From Burkholderiales bacterium (GTDB lineage: Bacteria > Pseudomonadota > Gammaproteobacteria > Burkholderiales > Burkholderiaceae_C), in NCBI GenBank assembly GCA_005789825.1, contig SXWY01000060.1, forward strand, positions 1 to 39,919: a stretch of 39,919 bases of DNA. Direction: 5' to 3'. The notes beneath the pieces were generated by a model that did no database searches, was not told the origin of the DNA, and saw only the letters and a list, made by a program, of their open reading frames with translations. The position numbers and the translations under genes were made by a program. Each line of letters begins with the position of its first letter. Positions within the stretch are counted from its first letter, which is position 1. This document shows positions 19,682 through 30,203 of the stretch, piece by piece.

Positions 19682-21238
19682 ATGACGATGACGCAACCCC
19701 ACAGTTGGCTGGAACTGAAAGGCATACATAAACGCTTTGGAGCCACCCATGCGCTCAAAGGCGTTGAACTGTCGCTGGTGCCTGGCGAAGTGCTGGCTTT
19801 GATCGGCGAAAACGGAGCGGGCAAGTCCACCTTGGTCAAAACGCTGACCGGGGTGTATGCGCCTGATGCGGGTCAAATTTTGGTGCAAGGTGTGCCCACT
19901 GTGTTTGCGCGGGCACAAGATGCACAACAGACCGGAATCGCCGCGGTGCACCAAGAAACCGTGATGTTTGAAGAACTCAGCGTGGCGGAAAACATTTACA
20001 TCGGCCGACAACCGGTCCTTGGACACCGGTATGCGCACATGATTGATTGGCAACGCATGTTGCAGGATGCGCAAACCGTGCTTGACAAAGTAGGGGCCGG
20101 GTTCAGCGCCAGCACCTTGGTCAAGCACCTGAGCCTGGCGCAACGCCATTTGGTAGAAATCGCGCGAGCTTTGTCGCAAGAGGCGCGAGTGGTGATTTTG
20201 GATGAACCCACGGCCGCACTGTCGCAACAGGAAATCCGAGACTTTTATGAATTGGTGCGGCATTTGAAGTCGCAAGACGTGGCCGTGCTGTTCATCACGC
20301 ACAAATTCGATGAGATTTTTTCGGTCTGTGATCGTTATGTGGTGCTGCGCGATGGCGCCACGGTCGGCACAGGCATGATCAAAGACACAGACAAAGATTC
20401 GCTGATTCGGCTCATGGCCGGGCGTGAAATCCACCAAATTTATCCTGCTATCGCAGCCAACACCGGCCCAGTGGTGTTGCAGGTTCAGCATCTGAACCAT
20501 CCCAGTGAATTCAGCCAAATCAACTTTGAATTGCGACGGGGTGAGATCCTCGGTTTTTATGGGTTGGTCGGGGCGGGCCGCAGTGAAATCATGCTGGCAC
20601 TCATGGGCTTGAACAACGCGGCCAGCGGCATCATCAAAATCAACGGCCAACAAGTGACGATTCGCAAACCAGCCGACGCTATTGGACATGGCTTGGCGTA
20701 TGTGCCTGAAGAGCGGCAACTGCAAGGCGGTATTTTGGATTTTGCGGTAATGCACAACCTCTCTATTGCAGATTTGTCAGGGGCTTTGGGGCAGCGTGCA
20801 TCCTTGTCCATCGGTCCTTGGTTGTCAGCACGCAAAGAAAACGATTTGTCAGACACCCTGATTGAACAACTGCAAATCAAAACCGCCAATGTACACACCG
20901 CACTTGGCACGCTCTCGGGGGGCAACCAACAAAAAGTGGTGATTGGCAAATGGCTGGGCATACAGCCCAACATCATCATTTTGGACGAACCCACCAAGGG
21001 CATTGATGTGGGCGCCAAACAAGCGGTTTATCGCCTGATTGCCGACATGGTCGCCCAAGGGCTGGCGGTCATTTTGGTATCCAGCGAATTACCAGAAGTG
21101 ATGCATTTGGCACACCGCATTGTGGTCATGCGAAGAGGCCGCATGGCCGCCGTGTTTGACCGCGACCAAGCAGACGCGCAAGAAGTGGTGGCCGTGGCTT
21201 CGGGATTGCGCACTGCTGACAAAGAGGTACATGCATGA
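19682..21238 (+). CDS. rhaT: Rhamnose ABC transporter, duplicated-domain ATPase
   Basis: Two ABC cassettes: GENGAGKSTLVKTLTG / LSLAQRHLVEIARALS and LSGGNQQKVVIGKWL / VIILDEPTAALS, IIILDEPTKGIDVGAK. Confidence 0.92.
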   Translation: MTMTQPHSWLELKGIHKRFGATHALKGVELSLVPGEVLALIGENGAGKSTLVKTLTGVYAPDAGQILVQGVPTVFARAQDAQQTGIAAVHQETVMFEELSVAENIYIGRQPVLGHRYAHMIDWQRMLQDAQTVLDKVGAGFSASTLVKHLSLAQRHLVEIARALSQEARVVILDEPTAALSQQEIRDFYELVRHLKSQDVAVLFITHKFDEIFSVCDRYVVLRDGATVGTGMIKDTDKDSLIRLMAGREIHQIYPAIAANTGPVVLQVQHLNHPSEFSQINFELRRGEILGFYGLVGAGRSEIMLALMGLNNAASGIIKINGQQVTIRKPADAIGHGLAYVPEERQLQGGILDFAVMHNLSIADLSGALGQRASLSIGPWLSARKENDLSDTLIEQLQIKTANVHTALGTLSGGNQQKVVIGKWLGIQPNIIILDEPTKGIDVGAKQAVYRLIADMVAQGLAVILVSSELPEVMHLAHRIVVMRRGRMAAVFDRDQADAQEVVAVASGLRTADKEVHA

Positions 21239-22302
21239 CAAACGCATTGATTTCTAGCGACACGTTTTCAAACGCTACCCAGGCCGCATTGCGGAGACTG
21301 ATCCACGACCGAGAGTGGTTACTGGTGGTGACCATCAGCGTATTGGTTCTGGCCATCGGGCTGCGTTCGCCCGTGTTTCTGACTTGGCGAAATGCCCACG
21401 ACATACTGAACGATTCGGCCATTTTGGCGATCTTGGTGATCGGGCAAATGCTGGTGCTGCTGATTCGCGGCATTGACCTGTCAGTGGCCAGTAACCTGGC
21501 GCTGACAGGAATGGTGTGTGCCTTGGTCGGACGGGCGTTTCCCGAGATTCCAGTGAGTGGTTTGTTGGTACTGGCTTGCACCCTGGGTGCACTGCTGGGC
21601 GGTTTCAATGGTTGGTTGATCACCGCATTCCAATTGCCGCCGATTGTGGTCACGCTGGGCACGTTGTCGCTGTACCGAGGCGCGATATTTGTGGTGAGCG
21701 ATGGCGCTTGGATTTCAGACCATGAAATTCACCCGCTGATCAAAGGCCTGCCCCGCGAACAATGGCTGGGTTTGCCAGCGCTGTTGTGGTTTGCCGCCAT
21801 CGTCGCCTTGCTGGGCACCTATCTGTTGAAGTGGCGCCAAGAAGGTCGTGAACTGTATGCCTATGGTGGCAACCCGGTGGCCGCTGTTTATGTGGGCATT
21901 CCCGTCCATCAGCGCGTGATGATGGCTTATGTGGCGTCTGGACTGCTCGCCGGTCTTTCAGGCTTGCTGTGGGTCGGTCGTTATTCGATTGCCTTCACCG
22001 AATTGGCCTCTGGATATGAACTCACGGTGATCGCGGCCTGTGTCATCGGTGGTGTCAGCATCGCAGGCGGTATAGGCAGCATCACCGGTGCCATGCTCGG
22101 CGTGCTGTTCATCGGGGTGATCAACGGTGCACTGCCGGTGATTCAAGTGTCGCCGTTTTGGCAACAAGCGATTGCAGGTGGGGTCATTTTGGTGTCCGTG
22201 GCGCTCAATGCCCGCAGCGGCCGCCGGCTTGGCAAACCTATTCTGGAGCGAGCAGAGCCTGAGACACCAACTCAACGCCATCACCACGGAGGTCACGCAT
22301 GA
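21235..22302 (+). CDS. rhaP: Rhamnose ABC transporter, permease 1
   Basis: RbsC-like permease (GIDLSVASNLALTGMV, VIGGVSIAGGIGSITGAMLGVLFIGVINGAL); ATGA overlap with ATPase gene. Confidence 0.9.
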   Translation: MTNALISSDTFSNATQAALRRLIHDREWLLVVTISVLVLAIGLRSPVFLTWRNAHDILNDSAILAILVIGQMLVLLIRGIDLSVASNLALTGMVCALVGRAFPEIPVSGLLVLACTLGALLGGFNGWLITAFQLPPIVVTLGTLSLYRGAIFVVSDGAWISDHEIHPLIKGLPREQWLGLPALLWFAAIVALLGTYLLKWRQEGRELYAYGGNPVAAVYVGIPVHQRVMMAYVASGLLAGLSGLLWVGRYSIAFTELASGYELTVIAACVIGGVSIAGGIGSITGAMLGVLFIGVINGALPVIQVSPFWQQAIAGGVILVSVALNARSGRRLGKPILERAEPETPTQRHHHGGHA

Positions 22303-23267
22303 GCGCATGGAGCACCTGGGAAAAAATTCTGCTGGGCCTGATCTTGGCCACCTATTGCGTATTTGGTTTCAGCATCGACGGGTTTTTGTCGCCCTATGCA
22401 GTGGCCGACAGTACCGCCAATTTCGCCGAAAAAACCATTGTGGCGCTGGCCATGGCGATGTTGATCATCGCCCGCGAAATCGATTTGTCTGTCGCAGCCA
22501 CCATGACGCTGTGCTCATTGGCCATGGGTTTTGCAATGCAGGCCGGTGCAGATACTGGTTGGATGGTGGTGGCGGCCTTGTTGACAGGTTTGCTGTGCGG
22601 TTTTTTCAATGGCTGGCTGGTCACCCGTCTGGCCATTCCTTCCATCGTGGTGACGATTGGCACCTTGTCTTTGTACCGCGGGTTGGCGCAAGTGCTGCTG
22701 GGCGACCAAGCCATCACGGGTTACCCTGACACATTGGTCTTGTGGGGCAACGGCACATTGGCCGATGTGTTTGAGGATTTGCCTTGGTTGATTTTGCCGC
22801 TCGAATGCGTGGTCATGTTGCTGCTGGCGCTTGTGGTCGGCATTTACATGCACAAAAGCGTGCATGGCCGGCGCATTTATGCGATGGGTGCCAACGCCAC
22901 CGCTGCCCAATTTTCAGGGATTGATGTGGAACGTTACCGATGGGGGTTGTTTGTATTCACCGGGTTGATGTCTGCGGTCGCGGCGGTGCTGCTGACAGGT
23001 CGTATTGGCAGCACACGGCCCAATCTGGCCATGGGCTGGGAACTCGACATCATCACCATGGTGATTTTGGGTGGTGTGTCCATCCATGGCGGCAGAGGCA
23101 GCATCACTGGCACCGTGTTGGCTGCGGTGTTGATGGGGGTCTTCACATTTGGTTTGGCGATGCTAAATGTCAAAGGCATCGTGATTTCCATGTTCATGGG
23201 CGGCATGCTGATATTGGCCATGGTGTTGCCGCGCTATCTGCCGCGCCAATTCACCCATACACATTGA
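22299..23267 (+). CDS. rhaQ: Rhamnose ABC transporter, permease 2
   Basis: Second RbsC-like permease (REIDLSVAATMTLCSLAMG, VILGGVSIHGGRGSITGTVLAAVLMGV); overlaps permease 1 stop. Confidence 0.9.
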   Translation: MSAWSTWEKILLGLILATYCVFGFSIDGFLSPYAVADSTANFAEKTIVALAMAMLIIAREIDLSVAATMTLCSLAMGFAMQAGADTGWMVVAALLTGLLCGFFNGWLVTRLAIPSIVVTIGTLSLYRGLAQVLLGDQAITGYPDTLVLWGNGTLADVFEDLPWLILPLECVVMLLLALVVGIYMHKSVHGRRIYAMGANATAAQFSGIDVERYRWGLFVFTGLMSAVAAVLLTGRIGSTRPNLAMGWELDIITMVILGGVSIHGGRGSITGTVLAAVLMGVFTFGLAMLNVKGIVISMFMGGMLILAMVLPRYLPRQFTHTH

Positions 23268-23279
23268 CAAACACCAGCC

Positions 23280-23603
23280 ATGTCCACCCCCCACAAAACC
23301 GCATTCGCCATGTTTTTGCATCCTGGCCAACGCGAAGAATACCAACGACGCCACGATGCGATATGGCCAGAGCTGGTGAGTCTGCTCAAAGCCAGTGGCA
23401 TCAGCGACTACAGCATTTACCTGGACGAAACACACCATGTGTTGTTCGCTGTTTTACATGCCAGCGACAACCACTCCATGGATACGCTGCCACAACACCC
23501 GGTGATGCAACGCTGGTGGCAACACATGAAAGACATCATGCGTTGTCATGCTGATGGCTCTCCCGTGGTCGAGCCTTTGCCTTGCTTGTTTCACTTGGAT
23601 TGA
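23280..23603 (+). CDS. rhaM: L-rhamnose mutarotase
   Basis: 107 aa; [43 protein letters not shown] and [15 protein letters not shown] typical of the family. Confidence 0.94.
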   Translation: MSTPHKTAFAMFLHPGQREEYQRRHDAIWPELVSLLKASGISDYSIYLDETHHVLFAVLHASDNHSMDTLPQHPVMQRWWQHMKDIMRCHADGSPVVEPLPCLFHLD

Positions 23604-23611
23604 GACTTTGC

Positions 23612-25045
23612 ATGTCACTGACTTTGGTACTCGACATTGGCAAGACGCATGCCAAATTGGTGTTGATTGACGCAAACGGGAAAGGGCTGTGTCGCTTCAC
23701 CCATGTCAACGTTGCGCAGCCCTCCAAAAGCTACACGGCACTGGGCGTGGCATCGCTGACCCAATGGTTATTGACCCAGATACCGCAATTGCCGCGCCGC
23801 TCTGAGATCACGCACATCAGCATCACCACGCATGGCGCCGCTGTTTGCCCCATGGACGACAACGGGTTGGTGTTGCAACCCATGGATTACGAATGGAATG
23901 GCTACGGCGAATTCCATCGACAGTGCCAACAACGTGCCTGTGTGTTTGAAGAAACCGGCTCGCCGGCTTTGCCCTTGGGTTTGAACGCAGGCTTGCAATT
24001 GGCTTGGTTAAAGCATTTCGAGCCGCAAGCCTGGTCGCGCGTGCGGCATTTGCTGCCCTATCCACAATATTGGGCTTGGTGGTTTTGCGGGCAACTCGCC
24101 AGCGAGGTGTCGTCCTGGGGATGCCACACCCATTTGTGGTCGCCCCATGAACACAGCCATTCCAGCTGGGCTTGGTCGCAAGGGTTTGATGCATTGTCAC
24201 CGCCACTTCAGCCGGCCTGGGCCGATCTGGGCATGCTGCGTCCCGAATTGGCCTCGCGCTTGGGGTTGTCACCCGACACGGTGGTGAAGGTTGGCGCACA
24301 TGACAGCAACGCCTGTTTGGCCCGCTACCTGCACACCATGCCAGGCGCAACGGTGGTGTCCACCGGCACCTGGGTGGTGGTCATGGCCACGCACGGACGC
24401 CCCGTGACACTGGATGCAAATCGCGACGAACTGTTGAATGTGAGCGTGGAAGGTCAATCCGTACCCACCGGTCGTTTCATGGGTGGGCGCGAATACGCAG
24501 TGCTGGCTGGAGACGCCAACCCTGCGCTGGCAGATACCGAGCATTTGCTGCAATTGCTTGAAGGCGGTTGGCGAGCAACGCCGTCATTTTGTGACGCAGG
24601 CGGCCCTTTTGCCGGACAAACAGGCAAGGTTTGGCAACATGACCATGCGCTAGCGCTCGAAGATGTGCCCTTGCATTTGCGTGCAGCGCTGGCAGCTTGG
24701 TATGCCGCAGAAACGTCGGTACACATCATTCGCCATTTGAGTGCAGGGCAAGCCACGCCCGTCGTTCTCGAAGGACCCTTGTCCTACAATGAAGCGTATG
24801 TGGCGGCCATGGCTGCCATGCTTGATCAATACGCTGTCTGGCGCTCTACCGACGAGCTCGAAGGCACGGCCAGGGGGGCATGGATGTTGGCGCAATGGGA
24901 CAAGCGCCAGTCCTTCCAAACCGGCTTGTCTTTGGTGCAGCCTCACAGCAGCGTGCAACACTTATTGGCCACCTGCTATGAACCCAACGCTGCATTCCCA
25001 CACCCTCGGGTCTCTTCCTTTGCTCGCCCGTGGCAAAGTTCGTGA
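23612..25045 (+). CDS. rhaK: FGGY family carbohydrate kinase, probable rhamnulokinase
   Basis: [47 protein letters not shown]; last gene of rhamnose operon. Start trimmed to [10 protein letters not shown]. Confidence 0.85.
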   Translation: MSLTLVLDIGKTHAKLVLIDANGKGLCRFTHVNVAQPSKSYTALGVASLTQWLLTQIPQLPRRSEITHISITTHGAAVCPMDDNGLVLQPMDYEWNGYGEFHRQCQQRACVFEETGSPALPLGLNAGLQLAWLKHFEPQAWSRVRHLLPYPQYWAWWFCGQLASEVSSWGCHTHLWSPHEHSHSSWAWSQGFDALSPPLQPAWADLGMLRPELASRLGLSPDTVVKVGAHDSNACLARYLHTMPGATVVSTGTWVVVMATHGRPVTLDANRDELLNVSVEGQSVPTGRFMGGREYAVLAGDANPALADTEHLLQLLEGGWRATPSFCDAGGPFAGQTGKVWQHDHALALEDVPLHLRAALAAWYAAETSVHIIRHLSAGQATPVVLEGPLSYNEAYVAAMAAMLDQYAVWRSTDELEGTARGAWMLAQWDKRQSFQTGLSLVQPHSSVQHLLATCYEPNAAFPHPRVSSFARPWQSS

Positions 25046-25880
25046 CAACTATGCCGTGGGGAATGACCGCATTTTGATGGTTGCGTCCGACCGCATCAGC
25101 GCGTTTGATGTGGTCATGAACGAACCCATTCCCGGCAAAGGCGCATTGCTGACGCAAATGGCCTTGTTCTGGTTTGACAAGCTGGGGCATATTTGCCCGA
25201 ACCACTTGACCGCCGACGCCCCGGAATCGGTGGTCACCGACGCCGAAAAACCCTATGTGGTGCAACGTGCCATGCTGGTCCGTCGTTTGCAACCTATTCC
25301 TGTCGAAGCGGTGGTGCGCGGTTACCTTGCTGGCAGCGGCTGGAAAGAATACCAACACCACCGCTCGGTCTGCGGCGTACCCTTGCCAGAAGGTTTGCAC
25401 AACGCCTCGCGTTTACCAGCGCCCATCTTCACGCCCGCCGCCAAAGCGCCGGCTGGCTCTCACGATGAAAACATCAGCTTCGCACAAACGGTGGACATGA
25501 TCGGCCAAGACCTCGCTGAACGGATTCGCACCATCAGCATCGCGCTGTATGAAACCGCGTATGGCATCGCTGCGGCCAAAGGCATTTTGATTGCCGACAC
25601 CAAGTTTGAATTTGGCTTGAGCCCAGACGGCACGCTGGTGTTGATGGACGAGGTGTTGACACCGGATTCATCGCGCTATTGGCCGGCAGAGGCTTACCGC
25701 GAAGGCGCCAACCCACCGAGCTTTGACAAACAGTATTTGCGCGACTGGCTGGAAACGGCGCAAGTGGATGGGGCCGCGTGGAACAAATCACCACCCGCAC
25801 CGACCCTGCCCGAAGAAGTCATTTCTCTGACCGCAGCCAAATACCAAGAAGCTTGGACGCGGTTACAAGCGGCAGGCTGA
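24978..25880 (+). CDS. purC: Phosphoribosylaminoimidazole-succinocarboxamide synthase
   Basis: [57 protein letters not shown]. Start trimmed to [11 protein letters not shown]; overlaps kinase by 68 nt. Confidence 0.96.
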   Translation: MNPTLHSHTLGSLPLLARGKVRDNYAVGNDRILMVASDRISAFDVVMNEPIPGKGALLTQMALFWFDKLGHICPNHLTADAPESVVTDAEKPYVVQRAMLVRRLQPIPVEAVVRGYLAGSGWKEYQHHRSVCGVPLPEGLHNASRLPAPIFTPAAKAPAGSHDENISFAQTVDMIGQDLAERIRTISIALYETAYGIAAAKGILIADTKFEFGLSPDGTLVLMDEVLTPDSSRYWPAEAYREGANPPSFDKQYLRDWLETAQVDGAAWNKSPPAPTLPEEVISLTAAKYQEAWTRLQAAG

Positions 25881-25886
25881 TACCGG

Positions 25887-26843
25887 TCAGTTCAGCGCCA
25901 TGCTCAATTTGCGGCGATAACGGGACAGCAATTCGGCTTGCGGATCGTCCAACGCAGCGGCCTTGCCAGTCAATTCGATGCCACCTGCACTTTTTCCGGG
26001 CACCGCTTGTTCACCTTTGGGCTTGGGTGGTGTGAGCAACTCCAAAATGGCCACGATATTTTTTCGCGCCACTTGGTCGTTCCAGGTTTTGTCGCGCATG
26101 ACAATTTCCAACAACTCGTCCATGGCGGCGGTCCATTCAGCGGCAGCCATCAGCAAACGGGCCTTGGCCAAGCGGGTATCGAAATCGCGTTTGTTTTTGT
26201 CGATCAATGCATCCAACTGCGACATCGGCCATTGGGCGCGTTCATCGGCGTGGGCAAATTGCAAAGCTTGGCCCCAATGGTGGAGTGCTTCGAAACGCAA
26301 CTGCAAAGGGATTTGCGCCATGGCGGGTGCCAGCGCCGACTGGGCCTTGTCCAACTCGCCCACCGCCATCAGCAATTTCACATATTCGTAGCGTGCGTCA
26401 TCGTTGGCCGGGTTGACCGCCAGCGCTTCTTGCAGCTTGGCCAAGGCTGCATCGGCATTGCCCTCGGCCAGCAACGCCTCGGCAGCGTTCACGTCTTGTT
26501 CGGCGATCAACGCTTCTTCAGCGGGCACGTGTTTGTCTAAAAACTCGCGCACTTTGCCCTCGGGCAACGCGCCCATGAAACCGTCAGCGGGCTTGCCGCC
26601 TTTCATCAGCACACAGGTGGGAATGCTGCGAATGCCAAAAGCTTGCGAGAGTTGCTGTTCAACGTCTGAATTGATCTTCACCAATTTGAAGCGGCCAGCG
26701 TATTCCAGTTCCAGTTTTTCCAATACCGGACCCAGCGATTTGCATGGGCCGCACCAAGGCGCCCAAAAGTCCACCAGCACGGGCAATTCGGTCGACGCCA
26801 GAATCACTTCGGCCTCAAAATTCTCAACAGTCACATCAATCAT
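25887..26843 (-). CDS. Thioredoxin-TPR protein (YbbN/CnoX-like co-chaperone)
   Basis: VLVDFWAPWCGPCKSLGPVLEKL, FGIRSIPTCVLMKGGK thioredoxin domain plus C-terminal TPR-like region. Start trimmed to MIDVTVENFE. Confidence 0.9.
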   Translation of the reverse strand: MIDVTVENFEAEVILASTELPVLVDFWAPWCGPCKSLGPVLEKLELEYAGRFKLVKINSDVEQQLSQAFGIRSIPTCVLMKGGKPADGFMGALPEGKVREFLDKHVPAEEALIAEQDVNAAEALLAEGNADAALAKLQEALAVNPANDDARYEYVKLLMAVGELDKAQSALAPAMAQIPLQLRFEALHHWGQALQFAHADERAQWPMSQLDALIDKNKRDFDTRLAKARLLMAAAEWTAAMDELLEIVMRDKTWNDQVARKNIVAILELLTPPKPKGEQAVPGKSAGGIELTGKAAALDDPQAELLSRYRRKLSMALN

Positions 26844-26950
26844 GGGTGTCAGGTCCGCAGGAATAAAATCCGTCACTCTACCGTGCAAGGCGTACATGGC
26901 CTGCACATCGTTCAACCGTAAGCTTACCCGCAGTTCAACTGCCCCACATC

Positions 26951-27445
26951 ATGGCCTCTATTCTTGTCGGTGTTGTCATGGGCTCCAGCTCTGACTGGGA
27001 CACCATGCAACATGCAGCCGAACTGTTGCAGTCTTTTGGCGTCGCGCACGAAACACGCGTGGTGTCAGCCCACCGCATGCCTGACGACATGTTCGAGTAC
27101 GCCGCTTCGGCGCAATCGCGCGGATTGCAAGCCATCATTGCCGGGGCCGGCGGTGCAGCCCATTTGCCGGGCATGTTGGCGGCCAAGACCACCGTGCCTG
27201 TGCTTGGCGTGCCAGTTCCCAGCAAGCATTTGCAAGGGGTGGATTCGCTGCACAGCATCGTGCAAATGCCCAAAGGCATGCCGGTGGCCACCTTTGCCAT
27301 TGGCGCTGCTGGCGCGGCCAATGCCGCTTTGTTTGCGGTGGCCATGCTGGCTTTGCACCGGCCAGACCTACATCAAGCCTTGCAAACCTATCGCCAACAG
27401 CAAACGCAGGCAGCGCGGCAAATGACCCTGCCACCACAGGCATGA
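26951..27445 (+). CDS. purE: 5-(carboxyamino)imidazole ribonucleotide mutase
   Basis: [55 protein letters not shown]. Confidence 0.97.
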   Translation: MASILVGVVMGSSSDWDTMQHAAELLQSFGVAHETRVVSAHRMPDDMFEYAASAQSRGLQAIIAGAGGAAHLPGMLAAKTTVPVLGVPVPSKHLQGVDSLHSIVQMPKGMPVATFAIGAAGAANAALFAVAMLALHRPDLHQALQTYRQQQTQAARQMTLPPQA

Positions 27446-28635
27446 CCCGGCTCGCACTGCAACCCGGTGCCACGCTGGGGGTGCTGGGTGGCGGCCAATT
27501 GGCGCGCATGTGGTCCCATGCGGCGCAAAGCATGGGCTATCGCACCGCCGTGCTCGACCCGGATGTCCACAGCCCAGCGGGTTTGATCAGCCATGTGCAC
27601 GTGCCCACCGCATACCTCGACCCGCAAGGCCTGGCTCGGCTGGCCAGCGAATGCCAAGCCGTCACCACCGAATTTGAAAATGTGCCGGCAATGGCGCTGG
27701 CGCAGTTACAAGCCCATCTGCCGGTGTCGCCCGGTCCGGCGGCGGTGCAAGTGGCGCAAGACCGCGCTTTGGAAAAAGCCCATTTTGTGCGTTGCGGTGT
27801 ACCTGTCGCACCGCACCAAGTGCTGGCCCATGCCGACGATTTGCCAACCGTCCCCAACCATCTCTTGCCAGGCATCTTGAAAACCACGCGCTTGGGTTAT
27901 GACGGCAAAGGCCAAGTCAGGGTGAACACACGCACCGAATTAGCCGTGGCCTTGGCGCAGTTGCAAAACGGCCATGCGGATGTGGTTTGCATCCTCGAAA
28001 AACGCTTGCCATTGGCAGGCGAATGCTCGGTCGTGTTGGCGCGTGGGCAGGACGGCGACTGCGTGTATTTGCCGGTGCAACTCAACCAGCACCGTGACGG
28101 CATTCTTGCAATCACCGAAGTATTTGAAGACGCCATGCCTGCGACCACCGCACAACATGCCATAGACGCTGCCACACATATTGCCCGCGAACTCGATTAC
28201 GTCGGCGTGCTGTGTGTCGAATTTTTCATGCTGCAAGACGGGCCCGACAAGGATGCGCTAGGGCCATTGGTGGTCAACGAAATAGCGCCTAGGCCACACA
28301 ACAGTGGGCACCACAGCATCGACAGTTGTGACCTGTCGCAGTTTGCGTTGCAAGTGCGCTGCATGGCTGGCCTGCCTTTGACACAACCCCGCTTGCACAG
28401 TCCGTGCGTCATGCTGAATGTATTGGGCGATGTTTGGTGGCTGGGTGGCCGCAACGCCCAAGCCCCAGATTGGGCCGCCATGTTGGCATTGCCCGGCGTG
28501 CATCTGCATGTGTATGGCAAAGCCGACGCGCGTCCCGGTCGAAAAATGGGACACATCACCATCACTGCCAGCAGCATCACCCAAGCGCGTGCGGTCAGCG
28601 CACAAGTGGCCAGCTTGCTGGGGTTGCCGACATGA
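27442..28635 (+). CDS. purK: 5-(carboxyamino)imidazole ribonucleotide synthase
   Basis: [56 protein letters not shown]; overlaps purE stop. Confidence 0.97.
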   Translation: MTRLALQPGATLGVLGGGQLARMWSHAAQSMGYRTAVLDPDVHSPAGLISHVHVPTAYLDPQGLARLASECQAVTTEFENVPAMALAQLQAHLPVSPGPAAVQVAQDRALEKAHFVRCGVPVAPHQVLAHADDLPTVPNHLLPGILKTTRLGYDGKGQVRVNTRTELAVALAQLQNGHADVVCILEKRLPLAGECSVVLARGQDGDCVYLPVQLNQHRDGILAITEVFEDAMPATTAQHAIDAATHIARELDYVGVLCVEFFMLQDGPDKDALGPLVVNEIAPRPHNSGHHSIDSCDLSQFALQVRCMAGLPLTQPRLHSPCVMLNVLGDVWWLGGRNAQAPDWAAMLALPGVHLHVYGKADARPGRKMGHITITASSITQARAVSAQVASLLGLPT

Positions 28636-29630
28636 GCCCAGCGCTGATGCTGGGCGACAGCGATGCAGACATTGCACACGCGGCACACACCTTGGCACGC
28701 GGTGAATTGCTCGGCCTGCCCACCGAAACGGTCTACGGATTGGCCGCCGATGCCCTCCAGCCAGAAGCGGTTGCAGCCGTGTTCAAAGCCAAGGGGCGGC
28801 CTGCCAACCATCCGTTGATCGTGCATGTGGCCAGCGCATCCCATGTGAGCGAATTTGCCCAAAACCTTCCTGCGTGTGCGCAAGCCTTGATGGATGCCTA
28901 TTGGCCTGGGCCGCTGACTTTGATTTTCCAACGCCGCCAAGGCGTGGCCGAGGCTGCGGCGGGTGGACACCCGACCATTGCTTTGCGTTGTCCGTCCCAT
29001 CCCTTGGCGTTGAAACTGCTGCAACGCGCATGGGATTTGGGGGTCAAAGGGGTGGCGGCACCCAGCGCCAATTTGTTTGGCAAAGTGTCACCGACCACCG
29101 CTCAGCATGTGCAAGAAGCGTTTCCCGATCTGACGGTGCTCGATGGCGGTGCCTGCCAAGTGGGCATCGAGTCCACCATCGTCGACATCAGCCAAGGTAG
29201 GCCGGTGCTGTTGCGTCCCGGCATGTTGCCAGTGGCACAACTCTCGCTGGTGGCCGGTCAAGCCGTGCAACGGGCGCAACCCGAGCCTTCAGCATCAACG
29301 CCTGCGGCACCGGGAACGCTGGCATCGCATTACGCGCCGCGTGCCCGTGTGCATTTGTACACAGGCCCACAGATCGAACAATTCGCTGCTGCATGCCCTG
29401 GCCGACTGGCGGTGTGGTCTCGCACACCGTTGTCGCTGCCGGCCAGTGTGCTTTGGCGGGCCATGCCTGCGCTGCCTGCCGACTGCGCACACGACTTGTT
29501 TGCCCAATTGCGTTCGCTGGATGCAACAGGGGTGGACCATATATGGGTGGAAACACCGCCGCAAGCTGAAGCGTGGGACGGTGTGCGCGACCGGTTGCAA
29601 CGCGCCAGCCACACCGCTTTACCGCACTGA
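28632..29630 (+). CDS. tsaC: Sua5/YciO/YrdC family L-threonylcarbamoyladenylate synthase (t6A tRNA modification)
   Basis: GLPTETVYGLAADALQPEAVAAVFKAKGRPANHPLIVHV and Sua5 C-terminal LASHYAPRARVHLYTG; ATGA overlap with purK. Confidence 0.93.
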   Translation: MSPALMLGDSDADIAHAAHTLARGELLGLPTETVYGLAADALQPEAVAAVFKAKGRPANHPLIVHVASASHVSEFAQNLPACAQALMDAYWPGPLTLIFQRRQGVAEAAAGGHPTIALRCPSHPLALKLLQRAWDLGVKGVAAPSANLFGKVSPTTAQHVQEAFPDLTVLDGGACQVGIESTIVDISQGRPVLLRPGMLPVAQLSLVAGQAVQRAQPEPSASTPAAPGTLASHYAPRARVHLYTGPQIEQFAAACPGRLAVWSRTPLSLPASVLWRAMPALPADCAHDLFAQLRSLDATGVDHIWVETPPQAEAWDGVRDRLQRASHTALPH

Positions 29631-29662
29631 TCGCCTCGGGTTTTTGCCACAGGGATGCTGGG

Positions 29663-30130
29663 TCAGCGCCGATTGACGCACACCTTTTGCATCACTTTTT
29701 CTTCCTTGCTGCCTGCTTTGATGGACAACCAAACAGGGGTTTGCGGTTTTTTCAGCAAGATACCGTCCCAGCCGAATCTCACATCGTGTTCAATGGCTGT
29801 GACTTGGTTGTTTTCCACCACCGTGCGCAGCAACCATATCCATTGCCGGTCGGCGCAATGCACGCTGATTTGCCATTGGTCATACAAGTAGGGGCTGTTG
29901 GCAGAGCGTTTTTGTAGCCACACGGTGCGAATCGGTCCGTTGCTCGACACGCCCTGGGCATCTACACCGTAGTGCATTCCGTCCGTCGTCAGCTCGATGG
30001 TGTGCCATGCGGTTTGGGTATCCACCGCATAACTGCTGGGCGCTTGCGGTTTTAAACGGCTGCAACCGTTCAAACACATCACCAAGCCCAGGGCTGACAG
30101 GCTTGCTGCGGTGTATCGCATCCATTTCAT
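29663..30130 (-). CDS. Putative lipoprotein of unknown function
   Basis: 155 aa with lipobox-like LVMCLNGCSR after an N-terminal hydrophobic segment. Confidence 0.75.
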   Translation of the reverse strand: MKWMRYTAASLSALGLVMCLNGCSRLKPQAPSSYAVDTQTAWHTIELTTDGMHYGVDAQGVSSNGPIRTVWLQKRSANSPYLYDQWQISVHCADRQWIWLLRTVVENNQVTAIEHDVRFGWDGILLKKPQTPVWLSIKAGSKEEKVMQKVCVNRR

Positions 30131-30203
30131 ACTGGGCCAATCGTCTGTTTCAACCCATGGATTTTGTTAAATCTGAATTTGGTTTTTACTGAATAAATGG
30201 TTT

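Noticed and set aside
24762-24790. Possible internal purC promoter (TCGTTC-N17-TACAAT) in the kinase gene
   Set aside because: The -10 is reasonable but the -35 is poor and it lies about 190 nt upstream of purC; too weak to claim without TSS data.
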